Positions 55,601 to 64,000 of a stretch of DNA of 64,000 nucleotides are shown in pieces (the stretch's first letter is position 1; each line of letters begins with the position of its first letter). Under the pieces are notes generated by a model that did no database searches, was not told where the DNA came from, and saw only the letters and a list, made by a program, of their open reading frames with translations. The position numbers were made by a program, and so were the translations under genes. Origin of the DNA: Rotaria sp. Silwood1 (Eukaryota > Rotifera > Eurotatoria > Philodinida > Philodinidae); contig CAJNOP010000364.1 in NCBI GenBank assembly GCA_905250075.1, positions 124,001 through 188,000 of the forward strand. Direction: 5' to 3'.

Positions 55601-58434
55601 GTAGAAAAACAAAATTTAATTTGACAAATAAATGACGGTGATAGAGCATATAGAAATATCTAATTAATCTAGTCGAATTTTGATGCATTCAGTACTTCTC
55701 TAGGACATTATTATCCTATAAATCATTCATTCTATTCCTGTATCCTGTTTTTGACAGTCTGTTTTTCAATATAAAATTCAGTTTTATTGTAAACTTGTAT
55801 CCTCATGGGAAAATATTTTTCAATAATTCTATAGAAAAAAAATTGTTTTTCTTTTGTTTTAGGTTCTTGGCAGTTTTGATATAATGGATTATTCTCTTTT
55901 ACTTGCTGTTCATAATATAACTGAAGAAATGAAACCAACACAAAATTCATCTTTAGTATCTCCATCATTATTATCATCAACACCAACAACATCGAAACAA
56001 ATATCACCATTAGATATGATGACAAATCCTTCATTAAGTATAAATGAAGATATAAGAACAACAGCATCAACTGATAGTGGTATTGCTATGACAACAATAC
56101 ATAAAATACCAACTTATATACAATATATACGTGTTATTGAATTTGTTCGTGCACAACAAGAACCTTCGTTACGAACATCATCAATATTAAATACAGAAAA
56201 TTCTTTATCAGATAATCATATTCATAATGATACTATTATTGAAACAGCAAGTATAAAAACAGTTAAACCAGATTTATCACCTATATTAAATCGAACTATA
56301 AATCAAACAAATGATAATCAATCAATTATATATCGAAATAGTAAAAGTCCAATAAATAATGATATATCATCATCACCATTTCATGTTGGTAATGCTTTAA
56401 TTGGTGGTGATGTTTGGTACAATCGACAAAATCTTTCACGTCTTGCAATGTATGTGTAATATATATCTATTTGTTTTTTATTTAAATAGGAATGTGCCGA
56501 TGAATAAATGGTGAGAGAATAATACTGGGTTAGCTTGCTATTTTTATAAATTTATGCTTTGTATAACTATGCGAGAAAACAAAAAATAACGCATTCTTTA
56601 TTAGCTATGAGATCAATTGGATATTGGGAAGACTTGAGCTAATTATTTTGGGTTGTTTTTATTTTCCGAATATGAAAAAAAAAAACTATATGCTTATTAT
56701 CTTGTTATATAATATAGGGCTGGTATACCAGCTATAAATCAAAATGGTGATTTATTATTATTATATGTGGGTATTATTGATATTCTACAAAATTATCGTC
56801 TTCGTAAAAAACTTGAACATGCATTTAAATCTACATTAGTGACGCGAGTATGTTGAATATATCTTGTTTTTTTTTTGATTTAAAGAAATCAACATGTATA
56901 TATATATAGGAAGAAATATCTGTTTGTAATCCAAGTCATTATGGTGATCGTTTTGTCAGATTTCTTTCACGAAGAGTATTTCGTAAAGGTATGTAAGATT
57001 TCTTATAGATTTAAAATTTTAATCATTAATTGAGAAAACAAAATTAAATAATTTATTAAAATGTATAAATATCTTTGAAAATATTATTCGAAACAAGACT
57101 ATATATCGAATTATAGGATTATTGTTTTTGAACTATAATGAATTATTTACATAGTTATGATTTTATGCATGAATAAAAGTTCCTATTTCATCAGTACATA
57201 ATTGAAATATGATTCTATAAAATCATATTTACTAAAGAGAAACCTTATCCTTTTGTTTCCGCAAGCTCTCAAAAGCCTTGCTACATTCATAAATTTGCCA
57301 AAAGCGTAAAAAAACACTTTTTTCTACTATCGCTCATTGAATTTAGATGTTGCTTCTGTGACATCTATGAAAAAACTTCAGGCGCATGTCGTCTTAAATG
57401 TTCACAAAAAAAAATATGAAATTATTAACTAACGGCAAAACATGTCTGAGTATCAAAATGCTTTTGAGTTGAGACAATATGCATCACGTTGGTTTTAATT
57501 AGCAATGCATACGTTGACAAGTATTCAGGCTAATAGCTTATTATTGCCATGATCCGCCTCAGAAACATCTGCAAAACATGAATTTCGCATTTTAACTTGA
57601 AACTATATGTATAGACAGAATTTAATAAGAATAGTTTATTGTAAAAGCTTCATATCTTTTGAATACACTTATTCTAAAATAGACGCATTGACATTTACTG
57701 TTGCACATAAGTGGCGTGAAAAGCATGCTTTGACCATAACCGTATCTCTTTGAATAGAAACAATCAAAATATCTGAAAGTTTTACTATAAATTATTCTTA
57801 TTAAGCTGTGTCTCTATGCAAAGTTGCAAGTTGAAATTCGATATTCAGCTTTCTTGATGTAGACTACGGCATTCTACTAAAAATATCGTAAAGATATAGT
57901 ATCTCGACATTAATAAGCTATTCGCACAAATTCTTTTCCGAGCAGTTATAGCATCATTAGAAACTATATGATGCATATAGTCTTGACTCAAAAGCAATTT
58001 GACACCTAGAAATATTTTCTTTGTAATAAGAGTCAAAAGACTAAAAACCTGCAGAAAAGGTGAATCATAGGTTTGAAGTTAATTTAGATTTTTGTAACAT
58101 TTGTCGTTGAAAAGGAAGTAGGATCTCATCTGAATGAATTTCAATCTTTAAAACAGTTATTTAATGATTTCTTCTTTAGGAGGTCCAACTGGTAACACAT
58201 TACTGTCGGACACTCAATCCAATACAGATCGAGTTACTTTACATAGTAGTAGGTAAATACTATCTATCATACACATATGACTTCTTTTTTTTTTGTAATT
58301 AAGTCTAATTAATAAAACTTTATGTTTTTTTCTTTAGATTATTGAATGCATCATCATATCGTTCAGGAACGAGTGATGATGATGATTCTTCAATAACAAA
58401 TAATAACAATGAAGCGCAAAGTATAAGATCTTGA
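52626..58434 (+). CDS. PIP5K1: Type I phosphatidylinositol 4-phosphate 5-kinase, tandem copy B
   Basis: Nine exons: 52626-52922, 52988-53211, 53263-53380, 54496-54948, 55863-56449, 56718-56847, 56910-56988, 58180-58252, 58338-58434; 685 aa. It has the same enzyme hallmarks as copy A: NPGASGS (226-232), Lys245 in [17 protein letters not shown] (from 309), MDYSLL (372-377), VGIID (Asp581), and KKLEH with Glu593 for PI4P 5-kinase specificity. It differs in a 99-codon Ser/Pro-rich first exon, no separate intron inside the NPGASGS to DDVR exon, and about 180 residues (Ser/Thr/Asn-rich) between MDYSLL and AGIPA where copy A has about 60. It is clearly diverged rather than a recent duplicate, and all catalytic residues checked are present. 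The start ATG follows a possible UTR acceptor and has no in-frame ATG closer to it. Confidence 0.94.
55099..55130 (+). other. Exon-like relic of the PIP5K GIPAR exon inside an intron
   Basis: A 32-base segment bounded by AG and GT encodes [10 protein letters not shown] in the phase expected for a PIP5K exon. It aligns in frame with [10 protein letters not shown] of copy A (exon at 46285), as if a 15-base block (GGTGGTATTCCAGCT) had been lost. It lies in the intron between exons 4 and 5 of copy B, upstream of MDYSLL, so it is out of order for the enzyme. It may be a decayed partial duplication or coincidence. Confidence 0.3.
55198..55592 (-). pseudogene. Coding-like, frame-broken segment antisense in a PIP5K copy B intron
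   Basis: Read on the minus strand, 55592-55341 is an 83-codon open frame without ATG. It includes [31 protein letters not shown] and [16 protein letters not shown]. After a stop and a 10-A homopolymer, a second frame (55313-55198) continues [19 protein letters not shown] then [14 protein letters not shown] and stops. The amino-acid composition looks like real protein, unlike the surrounding intron, and the local GC content is higher. I do not recognise the family. A processed pseudogene, a mobile-element remnant or a nested gene with a missed micro-intron are all possible. Confidence 0.4.
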
Positions 58435-60867
58435 TCTCAATTTTCATATGTGTGTGTGTGTGTTTTTTTTTACAATTGAATATTATTTATCCCTTTTGTC
58501 TTTCTTTTTTCAACGTACGACTCAACATGATCTCGTCAATGTTGCTTTCAGCTTGATTTCTTTCGTGTGTTTTTTTTTTTGCTCTTTTGTTTAATTTTCG
58601 AAAGAAACAAATTATCCATGCCCTGTCTATTTGTTTATCTGGTGAAGTTTGTTTTTTGTAGTGTTGTCTATTTAATGATACACAAGACATCTCTTGTTTC
58701 TTTTGTTTTTCTTTTTTTTTGTTGAACTCTTTGCTTTTTCTTTTTTGAAATTGTTATGCACTCTTATGTAAATTTATATTACAACAAAGCAAATTGAGAG
58801 TAAAAAATGATGAATAAAAAAGCTCATTTCGATCAATAGAAATTTCTTTTGTTATTAAAGTTTATTGAATAATTGACATAATGAAATTTCTTGTTTTTCT
58901 TTTGTAATTGTTTTCAAAAAATAAAAAATAAAAAAAAGAATTATTTATGCATTTTATTATATGAATTTAATTCTACGTATTATTTCAATTAGATATAATC
59001 AAACAAAATTGTTTTACTAAGTGTTAGATCTAATGAACCTAACTCATTAATCAGTTAATAGTTAAATATGAATTACATGGCAAATATTATCTTCAACTTT
59101 TCAATGTAAAGATATTCTTCAATTATTTGATTATTCTTTGTAGATGTTGTAATTAGTATATGTGTTTTTTTTTTAATGAACTATATCAAAGAGTTCAGTT
59201 TTAGATACTTAATAAATAAGTGATTTATGCAAGTAAGAAACGAAGTTCTTTTCTTTAAAAGATATTTCAATTTAAGTATGAGAATGTTCAGTAGAGATTT
59301 ACATCGAATCAAGAAAATTTTTCGGAATTCGACTAAAGAATTTTATACCATTTCATCCTATCTAATACTAATGTAATAGATGACTGTGCATGTTATAAAG
59401 AAATGTTTACTCTTACAATCTATTTGTTCATAAATAGATAATACGTTTTTGTAGCTAGCATAATAAAACCAGATCCAGACCTTTTTTTCTTTGAAAAAAT
59501 TTTGACTATGAAGGATTACAGTGAATTTCTGATAGCATAGACTCAAAGAGTAAACATTTTGCCTATAAATAAAATACATTTTGGAATAATGAATCAGTAA
59601 TGGAGATCATGGAATAGGTCATAATACTTTGATTGAGTTCAGACATGTGTTACGCTATTGTAAAGATTATAGAGTACAAAACTTTGAGATTACTAACAGT
59701 ATACACTCTCTTATATCGAATGAATTTCCAAACTAAACTGAACAAACTCTATTACTAAAACAAGTCATTTGAATAAACAAATTCATCAATATAAATTGCT
59801 TTTTAAGTTTAAGAAGAACTTTTTTCATAAGATAATTCTAACCTCTTAAACTGAATTAGACTCAATCATGAATGATAAGTTCGAGGATTCGAATACAAGT
59901 ATGGTTGAGGAAGAAAGAAAAAACAAAATGTCACTAAAAATCTTTACATAAAATGCTAATCGAGCAATTATATATTTGAGTATCGAATAAATATTTTTCA
60001 ATACTGTTATTAACAAAAAATTTCGATTTATAACATTTTTCATAAACTGACGTGCAATTTATTTTCATAAAACTTGATACTAATCAATTTTCTTTTACTA
60101 TATTGATCTAGGCCTTGCTTATTCATGCTCAAGGCATACAATGATTCTTACATGTCAATGAAAATGTTCTATAGGTCACGTCGATCAGAGATTTTTTGTA
60201 TGATAGTTTTCTTATAATATTCTTTCTGTCTGATTAACTTAGTAAATGTTAGATATGGTTGCCAATTTTAGAAGAATATATTTTGTAGAATGAAGCATCC
60301 GAGATAGAAATGATTAACACTAATTTGAATGTAACTGAAATATGAAACCATATATACAGATATATATGTATGTGGGTGCTTCAATAATTTATAATGGATA
60401 AAATGATTGAACTTTTATTTTACTAAAAAAGTCGAATTAATATTAAAAACATTCATTCAAGACAATATTTGAGAAACACAAATTAATCTTTTAATATAAA
60501 GAAAATATTAATAGAAACTTAGCATTTATCTTTATGGATTAAAATAGAAAACATAATCAGTCAGCTACCATAACAAACCAAAAAAACTTAATATTCGCTC
60601 ATAAAAGCAACATTGTGTTCTTTTTTTTACATAAACATCTGGATCTCTTTGTTCTGCATTTTAATATTACTACAGACTATGTCTCAAAAGAATCAGATGA
60701 AAAAATTGTTAACTACTTTAAATAGTATCTTTCATAGATATTAATCTTCTTAACAAGTGTGTTCTAAGCCTAATCACATAAATATTAATAATAAATAATC
60801 AGTAGAATATATCTTCATACAAATCATTTTACATTTTACTATTTTTATTTCTAGATAAATTTTTAAA
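58435..60867. other. Intergenic between PIP5K copy B and the ankyrin gene
   Basis: It starts with the copy B 3' UTR, including a short TG microsatellite at about 58448-58461. Bases 58800-60860 are AT-rich without exon-like segments. The 5' flank of the ankyrin gene should lie at the right end. Confidence 0.5.
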
Positions 60868-63800
60868 ATGGATAATCGAGACTTTTGGCCATATATTAGA
60901 GTTGCAAAATTAGTAAGTGTTCTATTTTTGGAAAAAAATCAGAAAAAGGAAAAGATAAAATAAATCATAATTCATATATTGTAAATATTTTTCATGAATT
61001 TGCGGATCACATAAATTTCGTCAGATTGAATTTCAGTAACTGCTGGAAGAATATTTATTTATTTTACGTACAGCCCTCGCTCTCACCTCATGCTGTGTAG
61101 GCGTATGAATCACGTCAATCAATATGTGTATGGACCGATTTTGAAGTAAACATATACTGTCGAAAGTCCGTTGTGAAAAATCAATATAAAAAAAACTTTC
61201 TTTTTCTTATGGAATGATTTCTATGTTTTTTCTTCAGCCTGAATTTGATCCATCATTTATTTCATCATCACCATCATCATCATCTTGTTCTCGATCTCAA
61301 TCTCGTCTTTCATCACTTTTGACTTGGCTATTTAAACAATGTCGATCATTTTATCGTTATTGTTATGTACATTTACATGATTTAATTTTATCATCTTTAT
61401 TTGGTTATTTAACATTAAATGAAAAATTATATGTTGCTATACATGAAAATGATTTACATAAAGCTCGTAAATTATTATCACATGGTGCATCACCATCATT
61501 TTTACCTGCTGATTATAAATCAATATTTAAACATTTAATAAAAAATAATAATGAAATTCAAAATCATTATATAGAAACAAGTCTTTTTTCTTCTATACTT
61601 GCTAATGATAGTATGTTATATATGGCTGTATCGAATGGTAATTTTAATTTAGTTAAAGAATTAATTCATTATCATGATTATGGACAAATTGGACAACATA
61701 CTGAAGTTGTATCATTATGTTTAGCAGTTAAACGTGATTATATTAATATTGTTCAATATCTTATTGATTATGGACATATTAATCCCAATGATTGTGTTCA
61801 ATCAGGTTGTAAACATTGTAAAAGTCATACAGATGATATACAACGTTATCAATTTCCTCTCTATCGTAAATAATTAATAATTTTTTTTTTTTTCATTTTA
61901 TAAGAACTATTTCTTTGGTTTTAATAGATGCTTGTCGTGGAAATCATTTAAAACTTGTCAAATATTTAATTCAAACAAAACATTGTGATATTAATCAATT
62001 AACAACATCATATGAAACATGTTTACATGGTGCTATTTTAGGTGCTATAGAAAATCGTTTTGATACATCATTTAACAATCAACAACGTTATCTCATTGTT
62101 AAATATCTTTTAACAAGATTTAATTGTAATCCTAATCTTGGTATGATACACTTTTTTTTTGTTTAAGAATGCCACTCCCACCGTCTATCGTGGTTCAAAA
62201 ACGAATCCAACTTTTTCATGAGAAAATATGTATTAACGCTCTTCATTTCTTCTACCTGATTTTTGTTTCACATGTAGTATAGATTGTTTGCAATGGAAAA
62301 GTAAAGAGAAGCCCACTTCGAACAGTGTCCAGTACCTGCAAAAGAAATTTTTTTTATTTGATCGAACATAGCATTTCAGAGAAACAGGAACTACTTTGAT
62401 TTTAGTATCTCATAGAAGACAGCATTCGGAAACTTTGAGTTGGAAATAAGGGGAAGATATCCTTAGTCTTTTTAAAAAATCAAATGAATAAATTTCCAAA
62501 TTTTTCTGATAGTAGACGATTATTCAATAGGATATAGTTGTTGAGGAAAGTTAAAATTTCACATCAAAAATTTCTTAGATTTGATTAAAAGCAATATAAA
62601 AAAATAAGTTTTTTCATTGGTTTCAATATCTGAACTATTTTCAAGAGTCTTGATTTTCAGATCTTTTCTAACTAAGGAATGATAAAACTCTCATACATAA
62701 GGATAGTAAACTTTTGTTAACTATTTCATATGTCCAAATTATAATTCAATAGAAAAATTTCGTTTATTCTCATGCATAAATAAAGATTCTATGTTTTATA
62801 ATACACAAGAGATTTATCTTGCAAGTTTCATGACTTATAACACCTAAAGTTTCCAAACATAGTTCTGATTCAATTACCTAAAATGATAGAGTAAACAATT
62901 CTATGCAAGAAGAAATATCTTTCAGCTTTCTATGAAGTTTTTTGACCAAGATACATAAACCTTACGTAAGCAACAAAAATCATTTTTATCGAAATTTGAC
63001 ATCAATTATTTCTCTTCTTTTTATGCTATTTTCAATTAAATATTAGTAATTTATTGCAAATTAGAGACGCTTCATATCTTGATGAAATACTTCATCAAAT
63101 ATTAAATTAAAGACAAATGACATATCAATAAATACAAGAAGAACAAGCAAACAATTATTTTTTTTCTTCCTTTCTTTAATATTATCTATTGAAGAATGAC
63201 TAATATTAAAGAAAGGAAAAAGAAAAGGTTATTAATTTTAAATAAATTATTAATACTAAATTCAAAATAAAATCAAAGAAGAGAAAAACTAGAAATTAAT
63301 TTTTATCTTCAAAACTTCGTGTTAGAAATAAAATTCTCTACTCATATTACTATTTGAATTCTTTGTAACATTTACAGCAGAAGAAAAAACATTAAAAACA
63401 AAGAAACTGTAAAATTACTATACTTATAAAATTAATTCTTGTTCAATGAGTTCAATAAAATGTTGATCCTTTCAATCAATACTCAGATTATTTTAGAAAC
63501 ATTTTTTTTAAAGCATACAATTTTCTATACTTTATTTTGAATAGGTCTTAATCCATTATGTGTTAGTCTTGCTCATGATAATATCTATGATTATACTAAT
63601 TTATTACTTCAGCATAATTGTGATATTAATCGACTTGGTTGGAATCTTTATGAAACAACAAAAACAATACATCAACAAAATAATCATTTACCTTATTTTC
63701 TTGATCATCCATTAAATATTTGTTTACGTCGTTTATGTCTAACACATAATAATACAACAATATCTGATCATTCATATCATAAAAGATATGCATTACAATT

Positions 63801-64000
63801 AATTAATATGAATTCAAATATTTATGCAATGTATGATTATGGTTCAATTTATCCATTTTTACTTGCTGTTCAAACCGGTGATAAAACAATTGTTGAAGTA
63901 ATACTTAAACAAGCAATATTACAAATAAATTTAGATATTATTGAACCACTTATTTATGCTTGCACAAAATCATTTTATGATATTGTTCAAATTCTTGTTG
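60868..64000 (+). CDS. Ankyrin-repeat protein, 5' part (continues beyond window)
   Basis: Four exons are visible: 60868-60912, 61238-61865, 61928-62140 and 63545 to the window edge; at least 447 codons. The start MDNRDFWPYIRVAKL has a good context (AAAATGG). Exon 2 opens with a Ser-rich stretch and a hydrophobic/aromatic segment (LTWLFKQCRSFYRYCYVHLH). Ankyrin units follow: LYVAIHENDLHKARKLLSHG, LYMAVSNGNFNLVKELIHY, LCLAVKRDYINIVQYLIDYG, PLYHACRGNHLKLVKYLIQ, LCVSLAHDNIYDYTNLLLQ, PFLLAVQTGDKTIVEVILK and a partial last one. PLYHA forms exactly at the splice junction 61865/61928, which supports that intron. The C-terminal domain lies outside the window, so the role (scaffold, E3 adaptor or other) cannot be judged. 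Ankyrin repeats mediate protein-protein contacts. Confidence 0.9.

Noticed and set aside
1..64000. tRNA, rRNA, snRNA genes and CRISPR arrays
   Set aside because: I looked for tRNA B-box words such as GGTTCGAATCC and for regularly spaced direct repeats and found none convincing; CRISPR is not expected in an animal genome.

Overview
The window is nuclear DNA of an intron-rich animal. It is AT-rich and full of homopolymer A/T runs. Coding exons are joined by GT-AG introns, many only 50 to 120 bases long. The protein families are animal ones: a TBL1-type WD40 corepressor subunit, type I PIP5 kinases, and WSC plus C-type-lectin-like membrane proteins. Degenerate TGTGGG/CCCACA tracts near the left end match what I remember as the bdelloid rotifer telomere unit. 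Together with the gene style this suggests a bdelloid rotifer (Adineta/Rotaria type); that assignment is an inference.

Layout. Bases 1 to 7300 hold no intact gene. They contain a 161-bp hAT-type MITE with a perfect 8-bp target duplication, several telomere-like tracts each arranged G-rich arm then C-rich arm, and a frameshift-broken secreted phage-type lysozyme gene. From 7.3 to 40.8 kb three genes lie on the minus strand. They are a TBL1X/TBL1XR1 orthologue (7329-11406, 10 exons, 642 aa), a very long disordered protein of unknown function with four copies of a DPI-x-RRAL-x-RF motif (17716-30015, 11 exons, about 2249 aa), and a single-pass membrane protein with about four WSC and three C-type-lectin-like modules (34478-40806, 6 exons, 1273 aa). 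From 42.9 to 64 kb the genes are on the plus strand. Two tandem but diverged type I phosphatidylinositol 4-phosphate 5-kinases (42903-50545, 18 exons, 691 aa; 52626-58434, 9 exons, 685 aa) are followed by the 5' part of an ankyrin-repeat gene (60868 to beyond the window end).

I built every gene model by hand from splice signals and reading-frame continuity. All four complete multi-exon models and the TBL1 model sum to a multiple of three. The 5' ends of the disordered-protein gene and the first PIP5K copy are the least certain parts.

The least conventional signals are a near-perfect 221-bp hairpin MITE inside a PIP5K intron, a coding-like but frame-broken segment on the opposite strand inside an intron of the second PIP5K, the repeated RRAL-x-RF motif of the giant disordered protein, and the inverted telomere-like tracts beside a decayed lysozyme gene. 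I see no operon, CRISPR array, tRNA or rRNA. I cannot claim a wholly new biological system here; the motif protein and the WSC/lectin receptor are the best candidates for undescribed biology.
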